A DNA stretch of 64,000 nucleotides from Fibrobacter sp. UWB13 (GCF_900177805.1 NZ_FXAX01000003.1:1-64000), one strand, 5' to 3'; shown: positions 34,198-43,392, counted from the first letter of the stretch. Notes: a model not told the origin generated them from the sequence alone. Program-made: numbers and translations.

Positions 34198-34338
34198 TTA
34201 CTCTTTAATATGCCCGCACTTATCGCAGGTGAGTTTATAGCTGTTATCGGGGTCTACGACCATCACGCCGTCACATTCCGGCACTTCGCACGGGAGTTCG
34301 CCCGGCATCACTTCTCTATAAGTCTTTTTTTCTTCCAT
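34198..34338 (-). CDS. Small zinc-ribbon-like protein
   Basis: A 46-residue protein starting at the ATG at 34338, preceded by CAGGTTATT; a start 45 bases further upstream is less likely. Two Cys pairs are visible, C-x4-C in PCEVPECDG and C-x2-C in LTCDKCGHIKE, consistent with a single zinc ribbon. It lies 13 bases upstream of hrpA in the same direction and is divergent from the thioesterase gene, 61 bases away. It has no recognised family name. Conserved small zinc ribbons near RNA helicases may bind RNA or ribosomes, but that is only inference. Confidence 0.65.
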   Translation of the reverse strand: MEEKKTYREVMPGELPCEVPECDGVMVVDPDNSYKLTCDKCGHIKE

Positions 34339-34399
34339 AATAACCTGAATATAGAAATTCAAGACCCTGCTCGCCCACGACAATATTTATTTTTCAGAT

Positions 34400-34885
34400 A
34401 TGGAAAACGCAAAGACAGTCAAGCAATCTCAAGTCGAAACCCGCGACATCGTTCACCCCTCCGACGTCAACGCCTACAATTTTGTATTCGGCGGACACCT
34501 GACATCACTTCTCGACAAGGCAGCCTGCATTGCCGCCTGCACCCATTCCAGACGCAAAGTCACAACGGTCTCGATCGACAACGTGCGTTTTTTCAAGCCA
34601 GCCACAGTCGGAACCATTCTCACAATCAAGGCATCCGTCAACCGCGCCTTCAACACCTCCATGGAAATCGGAGTGAAGGTCTTGGGAATCGACCCGCAAG
34701 TATCCTGGCAGCCCCAAGTCATCTGCCACGCTTATATGACATTTGTCGCCTTGGACGAAAACGGAAGACCGACCCCGATACCCTCGATTATTCCCGAAAC
34801 TGAAGACGAAATCCGCCGCTACGAAGAAGCCGGCATCCGCCGTGAAGCCAAGAAAAAACTGGCAACGGCCCTAGAAAACAAATAA
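34400..34885 (+). CDS. Acyl-CoA thioesterase, hotdog fold (YciA/BFIT type)
   Basis: A 161-residue hotdog thioesterase of the YciA/Acot type that hydrolyses acyl-CoA. VHPSDVNAYNFVFGGHLTSLLDKAACIAACTHSRRKVTTVSIDNVRFFKPATVG matches the family core: the catalytic acidic residue is Asp in LLDKAA and FGGHL is the substrate-side loop. The C-terminus is a charged helix. It is a single-gene transcript. The ribosome binding site is weak. Chain-length preference cannot be told. Confidence 0.85.
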   Translation: MENAKTVKQSQVETRDIVHPSDVNAYNFVFGGHLTSLLDKAACIAACTHSRRKVTTVSIDNVRFFKPATVGTILTIKASVNRAFNTSMEIGVKVLGIDPQVSWQPQVICHAYMTFVALDENGRPTPIPSIIPETEDEIRRYEEAGIRREAKKKLATALENK

Positions 34886-34976
34886 ACTCTCTCGTCCCGG
34901 AACAAGTCCGGGATGACAAAAGAATTTTATTCTCTCGTCTAAAAAACACTGGATACACTTGAAAACATTTTCATCA

Positions 34977-35006
34977 AAAAGGCCCTTTGACGGGGCCTTT
35001 GTTGTT
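34977..35006 (+). terminator. Hairpin terminator between thioesterase and MATE genes
   Basis: AAAGGCCC pairs with GGGCCTTT around TTTGACG, followed by GTTGTTT. It shows that the MATE coding region must start after this point. Confidence 0.65.
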
Positions 35007-35021
35007 TCTAGATTTTTACAC

Positions 35022-36356
35022 ATGAAACAGATCGACGTCAAAGACCGTTCGCTCATCAGCCTTTCGTGGCCGCTAATCCTCACATTTGCCGTGAGCATGA
35101 TCCAGCCCATGATGGACAGCTGGTTTTTGTCGCGCACTTCCGAAACCGCAGCCGCTGGCGTCGGCGCCATGCTCCCGATTCTCGGGGCGCTTTTTACAGC
35201 GCTCCACGCATTTTCGCAATCGGGCGCAAGCATCGTTTCACAGTACATTGGCGCCAAGCAGAACAGCCACGCAAGCAGCACACAGACAATGGTCCTGTTC
35301 GGGAGCATCCTTCTCGGCATCGCGCTCACGCTCATCATTTATCCGCTTTCCGGGAACATTCCGCAATGGATGGGACTCACCGAAGCCCCCGCCGCATACG
35401 CCACGCAATTTTTGAGCGTCGTTTCGTTCGGGTTTGCCTTCCGCGCTCTGCAAACCATTTTGACCGCCCTCATCGCGACCCACGGCCTTACCATTTGGAA
35501 CTTTGTCGGCAACACTCTCACGATTGCCACAAACGCAGCCTTGAACGTCGTATTCCTCGAAGGATATTTCGGACTCCCTAAAATGGGCGTTCACGGCGTC
35601 GCCCTCGCAACCGCACTTTCCTGGCTCATTTCTTCGGGAATCCTGTGGCTTGTGCTCAAATTCAAAGTGCACCACCACAGCAAAATTCGCGACTGGAAAC
35701 GCACCCGCGTTCTTTTGCCCGACTGGATCCGCATCGGCCTCCCCGCCGCCGCAGAACCCATCAGCTTCCAGCTATTCCAAGTGTTCATTACCGCGATGGT
35801 CGTCTACATCGGCACAACAGCAATGACCGCCCGCGTGTTCGCCGGTAACTTCGCCGCATTGTCCGTCATTCTCGGAGTCGGCCTCGGCAGCGGCAACCAG
35901 ATTCTCGTAGCGCACCTCGTCGGTGCTCATGACTACACCAAAGCAAACCGCCGCGTTCACCAAACTCTCGCCGTGGGCATCATCAGCGGATTCTTGCTAT
36001 CCGTCGCAGTAGCACTCCTCGGCGAACACCTGCTCAGGCTCTACACCGACAATCCAGAAGTTCTCCGCCTCGGGAAAATATGCCTCTGGTGCGATGTCGC
36101 CGTGCAACCGTTCAAAGCAGTGAACTTTATCGTCACCACATCGCTCCGTGCCGCTGGCGATTCCAAATTCCCGGCACTCGTGGGTAGCGGCATGATGTGG
36201 ACGCTCGGCCTTGCCACCTCGCTTATCCTTGCATTTGTCGTTGGGCTTGGGCTCCCCGGCCTTTGGCTTGGTATGGCTGCAGACGAATTCTACCGTTCGT
36301 TCGCAAACATTTGGCGCTGGAAGAGCGGCCGCTGGAAAAGCAAGGCGGTGGTTTAG
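35022..36356 (+). CDS. MATE family efflux transporter
   Basis: A 444-residue inner-membrane antiporter with about 12 helices in two inverted halves, expected to export drugs or metabolites in exchange for Na+ or H+. MATE landmarks include SLSWPLILTFAVSMIQPMMDSWFLSR near the N-terminus, GASIVSQYIGAKQ, and in the second half GLGSGNQILVAHLVGAHDYTKA. The ATG at 35022 is chosen over one at 34959 because the longer form would translate a terminator hairpin. No good ribosome binding site precedes it. Substrate unknown. Confidence 0.87.
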   Translation: MKQIDVKDRSLISLSWPLILTFAVSMIQPMMDSWFLSRTSETAAAGVGAMLPILGALFTALHAFSQSGASIVSQYIGAKQNSHASSTQTMVLFGSILLGIALTLIIYPLSGNIPQWMGLTEAPAAYATQFLSVVSFGFAFRALQTILTALIATHGLTIWNFVGNTLTIATNAALNVVFLEGYFGLPKMGVHGVALATALSWLISSGILWLVLKFKVHHHSKIRDWKRTRVLLPDWIRIGLPAAAEPISFQLFQVFITAMVVYIGTTAMTARVFAGNFAALSVILGVGLGSGNQILVAHLVGAHDYTKANRRVHQTLAVGIISGFLLSVAVALLGEHLLRLYTDNPEVLRLGKICLWCDVAVQPFKAVNFIVTTSLRAAGDSKFPALVGSGMMWTLGLATSLILAFVVGLGLPGLWLGMAADEFYRSFANIWRWKSGRWKSKAVV

Positions 36357-36361
36357 AAAGC

Positions 36362-36393
36362 AAAAAGTCCGGCATGAAAGCCGGACTTTTTAA
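36362..36393. terminator. Bidirectional terminator
   Basis: AAAAAGTCCGGC and GCCGGACTTTTT pair with an ATGAAA loop. It can serve the MATE gene (plus) and the nuclease-like gene (minus). Confidence 0.8.
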
Positions 36394-36411
36394 CTAAAGA
36401 GCTTCAGCAAT

Positions 36412-37356
36412 TTACGATTGGCCGAGAGAAGCCTTAATGGCAAGAACATCTGCTTCAGAAAGCTCAGTAAAATCGATAATTTTATCAATAGGTTCATTTT
36501 TCAACAGCATTTTTTCTGCAATTTTGCGCGCTTTTAGAATGCCTCCCTGACGCAAGCCGCTATCAACAGCCGCTTTATGAATTGCGTATTCATCCCACTT
36601 GGCTTTCTGTGCTTCGTCAATCATCTTCTGTTCCTCTTTCGATAATTTAGCCAATTTCGCCGTCGAAAACAAGAGTTCGAACACCGTGTTCACATACTGC
36701 TTAGGCATCTGCGTCATGTTTTTCATGTTCTTGAGAGCGTAAAGTCCCTTGTCAAGCGTCGTTTCTAGTTCGTCCAAAGGCTTGTTGAACTTAGGAAGTT
36801 CTACAAACGCAAAATTGAGAGCATCGCTGATGCTAGCGCCGTTGACTTCGCGAAGTTTTGCCCGACGGATGTAGCGGTCGTCGGCAAACACATTGAATTC
36901 CATGAACACTACCGTAACGACAGGGCTCAATTCGTAATTGTACTTTTTGCCGCGTTGCCCCTGAGCAATGATTGTCTGCGAGGCGTAATAAATCGAGCGA
37001 TTGACTATGTTTTCCTGAAAAAGAATCTGAACCTCGATGATGAACCTACGCTGTGCCGAATCGATGCAATGCAAGTCGAAAACGGAAGTCCGATTTTCGT
37101 TCGAACCGTCACTGTATTCCTTGTTTCGGGACTGCACATCAACAATCGGAGATGCTATTTCGCCTTCAAGTACGGCGTTCAAAAGCGCAATCAAACAGAC
37201 CTTATTCTGCGTGTCAGGATTGAACGCCTTCTTGAAAGTTCTGTCGAGAAGAAGATCCGCGAAGACGCCAGCCCCTTTGAATTCTTCGAAAGTCTTAGCT
37301 TCGCCAATCATTTCACCATGGTTATTTTTTATTTCGACCACAATATTATTTTCCAT
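36412..37356 (-). CDS. PD-(D/E)XK nuclease family transposase-like protein (Rpn/PDDEXK_2)
   Basis: A 314-residue protein of the PDDEXK_2 (PF12784) group, related to Rpn recombination-promoting nucleases. DRTFKKAFN near the N-terminus, then the nuclease core FDLHCIDSAQRRFIIEVQ (acidic strand end plus E-x-Q) and RSIYYASQTIIAQGQRGKKYNYELSPVVTVVFMEF. The C-terminal part is helical with a KLSKEEQKMIDEAQKAKWDEYA segment. It is very similar to the protein at 45507, and shares upstream DNA with it and with the gene at the left edge. These genes usually occur as multicopy families; mobility has not been shown here. No terminal inverted repeats are seen. Confidence 0.88.
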   Translation of the reverse strand: MENNIVVEIKNNHGEMIGEAKTFEEFKGAGVFADLLLDRTFKKAFNPDTQNKVCLIALLNAVLEGEIASPIVDVQSRNKEYSDGSNENRTSVFDLHCIDSAQRRFIIEVQILFQENIVNRSIYYASQTIIAQGQRGKKYNYELSPVVTVVFMEFNVFADDRYIRRAKLREVNGASISDALNFAFVELPKFNKPLDELETTLDKGLYALKNMKNMTQMPKQYVNTVFELLFSTAKLAKLSKEEQKMIDEAQKAKWDEYAIHKAAVDSGLRQGGILKARKIAEKMLLKNEPIDKIIDFTELSEADVLAIKASLGQS

Positions 37357-37738
37357 ATTTTTCCAGTGTTAAAACACCCGATAATGTCGGGTTCATAGAC
37401 AGAAAACCGCTCCCTGTCCATTACATTAACACGCTTTTTTGGAAAAAATATTTCACTAATTTTTTGACTTGAAATGAAATTTTACAATTGCCACTGAGAT
37501 AAGCAATAAGTCCAACAAGAATACCAAACAATTTTCCTATTAGCCAACAACAATCAACTAGAACCATTATTCAAGTACAAATTAAATTTACTTAAATAAA
37601 ATCTTAATAGACAAAAACTATAAATGGCAATATAATAAGAAAATTTCCACATCAGCAAGCGATTTCAAAAACCAAAGCAAAGCGCACCAAAGGCATGTAG
37701 CGACGTTTCCGCGCCCCAAAAATTTCTACATTTGGCGC
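37357..37738. other. Intergenic region with Rpn-type leader copy B
   Basis: No gene. On the minus strand it carries a leader with the hairpin CCCGACATTATCGGG and the shared box at 37420-37440 (AGCGTGTTAATGTAAT). The remainder up to dnaG is AT-rich and holds the presumed dnaG promoter, which I could not define. Confidence 0.55.
37420..37440 (-). promoter_or_regulatory. Shared upstream box of Rpn-type genes, copy B
   Basis: AAAAAAGCGTGTTAATGTAAT on the minus strand, 64 bases before the start, followed by GGACAGGGAGC and a CCCGA/TCGGG hairpin also present at copy C. Confidence 0.5.
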
Positions 37739-39925
37739 ATGCCTTTCTACTCCGACGAAATCATCCAAGAACTCAAGAACCAGGCGGATATCGCGCTGGT
37801 CATTCAGCAGTTCTTGCCGCTCAAAAAAAGCGGGGTCAACAAATACGTCGGCGTGTGCCCATTCCACGATGACCACTCCCCATCCATGTCGGTAAATTCC
37901 ACGCTGGGCATTTACAAGTGCTTTGCATGTGGCGCAGGTGGCGATGTTTTCAAGTTCATCCAAGAACACGAGAAACTCGACTTCAAGGGCGCTGTAGAAT
38001 GGGTCGCAAACTTTGTGGGTTTTGCACTTCCGAACCTCGGCAACAACGTCAATACCGAAGTGCTCGAAGAACGCACGATGGTCCGCAAGTTGAACGAGCT
38101 TGCCTGCGAATGGTTCGAGCAACAGCTCACGTTAAGCCCCAAGGCGTTGGAGTATTTGAACAAGCGTCATGTTTCGCCTGAGACGCGCAAACAGTTCCAC
38201 ATCGGCTACGCCCCAACAGGGCGAGAAGGCTTAATTGGCTACGCCGCACGCAACGGTTTTTCGCCACGCGATTGCGTCAAGGCAGGGCTAGCCGTTGAAA
38301 AAGAAAACGGCGGTATCGCAGACAAGTTCCGCGACCGCTTGATGATTGCCATCCAGAACCTTTCGGGAGTCGTTGTCGCATTTGGCGGTCGAGACCTGAG
38401 CGACCCCGCATCGCATAACGGAATAAAGCTAGCCAAGTACATGAACAGCCCGGAAACCGCCCTTTACAGCAAGCGCGATATTCTCTTCGGGTTGAATCAC
38501 AGCCGAAACGCCATCATGAAGGAAAATGCGGTCATCATTGTCGAAGGATATTTTGACCTCATCAGCCTTTACCAAAGCGGCGTGCAAAACGTCGTAGCCG
38601 CCTCGGGTACGGCGCTGACCGAAAATCACGCAAGCATTCTCGCCCGCTATGCGAAAACGGCTTACCTTGTTTTTGACGGAGATGCCGCCGGGCAAAATGC
38701 CACGCGCCGCAGTCTCGAAATTGTGCTCCCCAAGGGCCTTTCGCCAAAAGTCTTTGCGCTTTCGCGACCGGACGGCACCAAAATTGACCCGGACAACTTT
38801 GTAAACGAGCAAGGCCCGGACGCCTTCAGAAGAGCGCTCCGCACCGCCGAAGACTGGCTCAGCTATCTCGGACGAACCATGCCGAACAACAGTCCCGAAG
38901 ACCGAGCCGCATTCATCACGCAAGCAAAGACGCTTATCAAGAGCATCGAGAATCCGGAGCTCCGCAACCAGTATTTGAAGCTTGTTTCAGAGCGTTACAG
39001 CACAACGCGTTCCCTCGCAGGCATCAAGGTGGCACACCCGAAACGCGAAAAAGCACCCACCGCCGAACAGCCCGCAGCACCGCAAGTAAGCGTCCCGTGG
39101 GAACTTTTGTCGCCGATTGAAGTGCGCTTTGCAAACCTTCTTTACCGCAACCCCACCCTTCTCGACCGCGCTGCAGAATATTTCGACATGGACTTTGCCG
39201 CAAGCGGAATCCAAATTTTTGATTCTCCGCTCATCGATGAATTTATCCAGTCCATTCTCGCGCAATATGCAGAAACGGGCACATTCTCGCCGAGAACATT
39301 GTACGAATCGCTTTCGCCGCAGTTGCAGCTTTTCTTGGAGCAACTCCCCGACGAGACGTGGAAAACGCCGAACGAGATTCTGGAATTTTACGACACGGTT
39401 GCCGTGCTCACACTCAATCTGTGCGACCGCTATAAAAAGCTCATTCCGCTCGACTCCGAAGCGGGCATGCGTCTCCGTATGCAGTTGAACAAGTTCACGC
39501 AGGGCATCCAGACGATTTCCAAGAAGCGCAAGATTTCGGCCATTACGCCGGACGTTTTCGCCGAGCAGATAATTCAGAGCAAAGCTCCGCTCATTGACCT
39601 TTATACGTCAATTAAAGATTTGTCGTCGGGCGTTGCGCAATCCACTACCGCGCAGTTCAACAACACGCAGTTTGCAATCCCGCAAGCCACGACCGCAGCA
39701 CAACCAAGTTCGCCGCAGTTTAACAACGCACAGCCGGCGCAGTTCGCACAACCCGAAATGCCCCCGGAGATGGAAGCCCCGCCTCCATTCGATAATGGCG
39801 AGCAATTCGCATCGAGCGAACCTCCCGAAGAAGCACCTTACGATCCGAACGAAGAGCCTTACGTCCCTGATGATGAGCCCTACGTTCCCGACGATGACTT
39901 TGGAGCCATGGACGATTTCGGCTAA
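37739..39925 (+). CDS. dnaG: DNA primase with acidic C-terminal tail
   Basis: DnaG makes RNA primers for replication. The zinc-binding domain (residues 35-70) has CPFH...CFACGAGGD. The RNA polymerase core contains the TOPRIM parts VIIVEGYFDLISL and YLVFDGDAAGQNATRRS. A helicase-binding region follows to about 620. At 728 residues it is longer than usual because of a low-complexity Gln/Pro/Ala stretch and then an acidic tail ending DDDFGAMDDFG, reminiscent of the SSB C-terminal tip. The ATG follows GGCGC without a clear ribosome binding site. It precedes sufC by 31 bases and may be cotranscribed. Confidence 0.94.
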   Translation: MPFYSDEIIQELKNQADIALVIQQFLPLKKSGVNKYVGVCPFHDDHSPSMSVNSTLGIYKCFACGAGGDVFKFIQEHEKLDFKGAVEWVANFVGFALPNLGNNVNTEVLEERTMVRKLNELACEWFEQQLTLSPKALEYLNKRHVSPETRKQFHIGYAPTGREGLIGYAARNGFSPRDCVKAGLAVEKENGGIADKFRDRLMIAIQNLSGVVVAFGGRDLSDPASHNGIKLAKYMNSPETALYSKRDILFGLNHSRNAIMKENAVIIVEGYFDLISLYQSGVQNVVAASGTALTENHASILARYAKTAYLVFDGDAAGQNATRRSLEIVLPKGLSPKVFALSRPDGTKIDPDNFVNEQGPDAFRRALRTAEDWLSYLGRTMPNNSPEDRAAFITQAKTLIKSIENPELRNQYLKLVSERYSTTRSLAGIKVAHPKREKAPTAEQPAAPQVSVPWELLSPIEVRFANLLYRNPTLLDRAAEYFDMDFAASGIQIFDSPLIDEFIQSILAQYAETGTFSPRTLYESLSPQLQLFLEQLPDETWKTPNEILEFYDTVAVLTLNLCDRYKKLIPLDSEAGMRLRMQLNKFTQGIQTISKKRKISAITPDVFAEQIIQSKAPLIDLYTSIKDLSSGVAQSTTAQFNNTQFAIPQATTAAQPSSPQFNNAQPAQFAQPEMPPEMEAPPPFDNGEQFASSEPPEEAPYDPNEEPYVPDDEPYVPDDDFGAMDDFG

Positions 39926-39956
39926 GCCCACAAGATTTTAAAATTAAAGAGGAAAT

Positions 39957-40706
39957 ATGTTATCCATCAAGAACCTTAAAGCAAGTATCGAAGACGGCAC
40001 CCAAATCCTGAAAGGGATCAATCTCGAGGTCAAGCCGGGAGAAGTCCACGCCATCATGGGCCCGAACGGCTCCGGCAAAAGCACACTTTCCAAAGTGATT
40101 GCAGGGCACCCCGCTTACCGCGTGGACGGCGGTTCCGTAGAACTGGACGGCAAGAACTTGCTCGAAATGGAAATCAACGAACGCGCCAACTCCGGTCTCT
40201 TCATCAGCACGCAGTACCCGACCGAAATTCCGGGCGTGAACAACGTCGAATTTTTGAAGATGGCGCTCAACAGCAAGCGAGCCTTCCTCGGCCAGCCCGA
40301 AATGAGCGACGAAGATTTCAAGAAGCTCTGCGAAGAAAAGATGAACTTGCTCGAAATGGACGAACGCTATCGTGAACGTGGCGTGAACGACGGCATGAGC
40401 GGTGGAGAAAAGAAGCGTAACGAAATCCTCCAGATGGCTATTCTCGACCCGAAGGTGAGCTTCCTCGACGAAACGGACTCCGGCCTCGACATTGACGCCC
40501 TCCGCATCGTGGCAAACGGCATCAATCACATCATGTCGCCCGAAAAGGCCGTGATTCTCGTGACGCATTACCAGCGCTTGCTGGACTACATCAAGCCCAC
40601 TTACGTTCACGTGCTCCGTCACGGCAAAATCATCTTGAGCGGTGGCCCGGAACTCGCCCTCAAGCTCGAAGATCAAGGCTACGACTGGATTGAAGAAGCC
40701 AAGTAA
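39957..40706 (+). CDS. sufC: Fe-S cluster assembly ATPase SufC
   Basis: A 249-residue cytoplasmic ABC ATPase that powers the SufBCD scaffold for iron-sulfur clusters. Walker A is GPNGSGKSTL, the signature is MSGGEKKRNEIL (the SufC form), Walker B region is VSFLDETDSGLDIDAL, and the switch His is in LVTHYQRLLDYI. AGAGGAAAT precedes the ATG. sufD follows 15 bases later. sufB, sufS and sufU are not in the window, so the operon is reduced or split. Confidence 0.95.
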   Translation: MLSIKNLKASIEDGTQILKGINLEVKPGEVHAIMGPNGSGKSTLSKVIAGHPAYRVDGGSVELDGKNLLEMEINERANSGLFISTQYPTEIPGVNNVEFLKMALNSKRAFLGQPEMSDEDFKKLCEEKMNLLEMDERYRERGVNDGMSGGEKKRNEILQMAILDPKVSFLDETDSGLDIDALRIVANGINHIMSPEKAVILVTHYQRLLDYIKPTYVHVLRHGKIILSGGPELALKLEDQGYDWIEEAK

Positions 40707-40721
40707 AGTCGAGGACGCATA

Positions 40722-41756
40722 ATGAACGCTGAATTTATACAGAACTTGCCCACCGCGGAACAGGCGATAGCACGCCTCCGCGAACTCGGCATGCCCAAGC
40801 GCAATAACGAACTTTGGTCGTTCTTCCCGGTTGCCAAAATCCCGACCCCGGAATTCATGGGCACGGATTTTACAGCAGCCCCAATGACTTCCCCGGCAGC
40901 AACCCCGGCCAACCAAGAAACCGACTTTGCGGCCCTCCTCCCGATTGCAAACAACGCCCGCCCCATGGTTCGCGAAATCGTGAACGGCGCAGCCGAAATG
41001 GCGATGCTCAAGTGCAACAACGACTTCGGTCACACAGTTCTTGACATCGGCAAAGGCGCCAAGGTGAGCCTCGAAATTCTCGACAACAAGGTCACGCACG
41101 ACATTGTCGCTGAACGTTTCGACATCAACGTTGGCGAAGATGCAGACGTCGAAATTTTCTTTGCAAATCCGGCTTGTGATTTGCCGCTCCGCTTTAGGCA
41201 TTTCAACATTTCGCAAGCCGCAGGCTCCACCGTTCGATTCTCCAGCATCTGCAAAGATACAGCTATTGGTCGCGTGAGCGTCGAATGCCACCTCAAGGGC
41301 GAAGGCGCCAACTTTGATTACCGCAGCCTCCACGTTCTCGAAGGCGAAGCCTCGCAGCACAGCCGCCTCACAATTTACCACGAAGCCCCGCGCACCACAA
41401 GCACACAGCTTGCCCGCAACCTGCTTTCGGGTTCTGCACGTGTAAGCTACGACGGAAGCGTTATCGTCGGTTACGACTGCACCGGCGTCAACTCGAGCCA
41501 GCTCGTGAATACAATCCTCTTGAGCGAAGATGCTAGCGTCTCCGTAAAGCCCGTCCTCAAGATTTATCACGATGACGTGGAATGCACGCACGGCAACACC
41601 GTCGGCGAACTCGATGCGGAACAGATGTTCTACCTCGTGAGCCGCGGCATCCCGAAAAAGGCAGCCCAGGAAATGCTCATGCGCTCGTTCGCACAAGAGA
41701 CATTCTTGCCGCTCCCCGACAGCCCCGCGAAAAAGCGGCTGATGAGCAGTCTTTAG
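40722..41756 (+). CDS. sufD: SufBD-family Fe-S scaffold protein, most likely SufD
   Basis: A 344-residue protein with a C-terminal beta-helix of the SufBD family. Near the end is SYDGSVIVGYDCTGVNSSQLVNTILLSEDASVSVKPVLKIYHDDVECTHGNTVGELD, where CTHG is the conserved family segment, then LVSRGIPKKAAQEMLMRSFAQE. The short N-terminus and lack of SufB's Cys-rich start favour SufD. GAGGA precedes the ATG. Because sufB is missing here, this protein might pair with SufC alone or with a distant SufB. A hairpin repeat follows. Confidence 0.85.
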   Translation: MNAEFIQNLPTAEQAIARLRELGMPKRNNELWSFFPVAKIPTPEFMGTDFTAAPMTSPAATPANQETDFAALLPIANNARPMVREIVNGAAEMAMLKCNNDFGHTVLDIGKGAKVSLEILDNKVTHDIVAERFDINVGEDADVEIFFANPACDLPLRFRHFNISQAAGSTVRFSSICKDTAIGRVSVECHLKGEGANFDYRSLHVLEGEASQHSRLTIYHEAPRTTSTQLARNLLSGSARVSYDGSVIVGYDCTGVNSSQLVNTILLSEDASVSVKPVLKIYHDDVECTHGNTVGELDAEQMFYLVSRGIPKKAAQEMLMRSFAQETFLPLPDSPAKKRLMSSL

Positions 41757-41863
41757 ACGAGAGGGAGATTCCCGCTCGGAGGCGGGAATGACAATACTAT
41801 AAAAAGGCGGCTTCGGTCGCCTTATTTTATTTATGCAAATAAGATTTTTGTATATTCTTCTAT

Positions 41864-42697
41864 ATGAAAAAACTTATCCTTATAATTACTTTGGGAGCAC
41901 TAAACGCATTCGCTATCGATTGCCTCCGTTCCACCTTTGACATTTTCGCCAAAGAATATCCAGCATCTAGTGAGCCTACAACAGCGATTTACAAGAACTT
42001 CTTCGTAGATAGCATTTACCTCCATTATGCGGACACAAGCCATAGCACAGAGTTCGACAACAACAAGTATTACTACACAGACACTCATGTTGACAGCGCC
42101 AAGACCTACACCAAAGAACACGGCTCCGACGATTGGGAAATCAAAGTCCTAAGTCCAGAAGAGTTAACTCTTGAAGCCTATGGAGTCAAGACCACCATTA
42201 CACAAGAGGGCGATTTCAAAAAGGTCCGCCAAGAAGGCAAGGGCAATCCTCCAATCATTGAATACCTGATTTACGAAACAAAAGACTCCGTTTACTACAT
42301 CGTATCTTATCTTTATGCGAGCGGGAATAAAGATTCCTACGAACACAGAGTTTACATTCGCAACGATACTTTATATACAACAGAAGAAGGACTAGGGGCC
42401 TATATCGTTCGTGACTCAGCAAACGAAAGCAAATGCTACGAATATGACTCTTATCCCCAAAAAGAAATTCGCGCCTCTTACGAATACGAAATGAGAAGCG
42501 ACACGCTTACTGCCACCGAAAAGATTCTCGGAGGTTACCAAAGCACGTTCACCATATTCTTCGTCCCCAGTGAAAAATACTCCACAGCCATTATATCTGG
42601 CAAACGTCGCCCAAGGCTGAATCCGGCAAAATCAAAGGACTTCGACCTGCTCGGCCGCCCCGCCAAGAACAAGCACATTTTTATAATCAAGCGCTAA
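41864..42697 (+). CDS. Secreted protein of unknown function
   Basis: A 277-residue protein with a signal peptide ending near NAFA. The mature part is rich in Tyr, Asp and Thr beta-type segments (YYYTDTHVDSAKTY, YEHRVYIRNDTLYTTEEG) typical of repetitive beta structures like RHS/YD or FISUMP-neighbour proteins. It ends with DFDLLGRPAKNKHIFIIKR, a pattern (D-x-x-G-R followed by a hydrophobic-basic end) common at the C-terminus of exported Fibrobacter proteins. No enzyme motif is visible and the family is not recognised. No clear ribosome binding site precedes the ATG. A terminator follows. Confidence 0.65.
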   Translation: MKKLILIITLGALNAFAIDCLRSTFDIFAKEYPASSEPTTAIYKNFFVDSIYLHYADTSHSTEFDNNKYYYTDTHVDSAKTYTKEHGSDDWEIKVLSPEELTLEAYGVKTTITQEGDFKKVRQEGKGNPPIIEYLIYETKDSVYYIVSYLYASGNKDSYEHRVYIRNDTLYTTEEGLGAYIVRDSANESKCYEYDSYPQKEIRASYEYEMRSDTLTATEKILGGYQSTFTIFFVPSEKYSTAIISGKRRPRLNPAKSKDFDLLGRPAKNKHIFIIKR

Positions 42698-42749
42698 AGA
42701 AAAATAATGGATCCCCGACGCTTCGCTTCGAGGATGACAAATTGGGACA

Positions 42750-42785
42750 AAAAAATCCGTCGGAGAAATCTCCGGCGGATTTTTA
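42750..42785 (+). terminator. Terminator of the secreted protein gene
   Basis: AAATCCGTCGGAGA and TCTCCGGCGGATTTTT pair with one G-U, ending in TTTTT. Confidence 0.75.
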
Positions 42786-43065
42786 CATTGCTGTGAGAAC
42801 TCTCATTACCTTTCATTCCCGAATCGCAGCCTCAGCTGCGACAGAACTCACGAGCAATGTACCCACACACCCCAAACATCCTAAACCAAACACCCTAACG
42901 CTTCCCCTTCTTCCAGCGTTGTCAGTGGGCAACCACCGACACCTATAAATGTACCCGATAATTCTGGGTTGCGCTAAAAATATTTTCAAAAGCAAAGTCC
43001 AAACAAGAAAGTTCCAAGTCGGAATATTTTTTTAAAGGAGATTCCCGCGCGGTGGCGCGGTATAA

Positions 43066-43095
43066 TAAAAAAATCCCGCGAAAAGCGGGAAATTT
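43066..43095 (-). terminator. Terminator of the 44-residue protein gene
   Basis: On the minus strand TCCCGC pairs with GCGGGA around a T-rich loop, followed by TTTTTTT. Confidence 0.7.
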
Positions 43096-43102
43096 AAAGG
43101 TT

Positions 43103-43237
43103 TTACATGATGTTCACAAGGAACAATAGAGCGGAGCCGCTAAAGGCAACCACAAAATTTACGACGAATTCCTCAAAAGCAGTGCGCTTCGGGTCCTCAT
43201 CCGTGTATTGATTTTCTTCCCAGTATCCCATTCTCAT
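43103..43237 (-). CDS. Small membrane protein, 44 residues
   Basis: A short frame: MRMGYWEENQYTDEDPK, then a hydrophobic segment (FVVNFVVAFSGSALLFLVNIM) that could span the membrane once. A second ATG two codons in has GAGATGAG upstream. The hairpin CGTAGGATTCTCCTACG lies just before the gene and a good terminator follows, both supporting a real transcript. It lies downstream of sulP on the same strand, separated by about 155 bases. No family is recognised. It might be a regulator or subunit of a membrane protein. Confidence 0.55.
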   Translation of the reverse strand: MRMGYWEENQYTDEDPKRTAFEEFVVNFVVAFSGSALLFLVNIM

Positions 43238-43392
43238 CTCGTAAACCGTAGGATTCTCCTACGAAGCTTAATTTAACTTTTTTTTTCAAAAATCAAAAGA
43301 CTTTTTTAAAAAATTATTTACGATATTTCAGAAAATTTGAGCAAAGTCACCTAATAAATCCGTACAAAGTTTACGCATTTCGTACGAACTTA

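Larger units (their letters stand above)
42706..43102. other. Gene-poor stretch with hairpin repeat and terminators
   Basis: Contains a GGATCC...GGATGAC repeat (42706-42739) and a terminator (42750-42785). About 280 bases then show no convincing gene; a 60-codon frame on the minus strand lacks a ribosome binding site. A terminator at 43066-43095 serves the small gene that follows. Confidence 0.5.

Noticed and set aside
42813-42995. 60-codon minus-strand frame with a Gly/Cys/Val-rich hydrophobic segment
   Set aside because: No ribosome binding site, a terminator-bounded region, and no supporting similarity; could be a repeat relic but cannot be supported as a gene.
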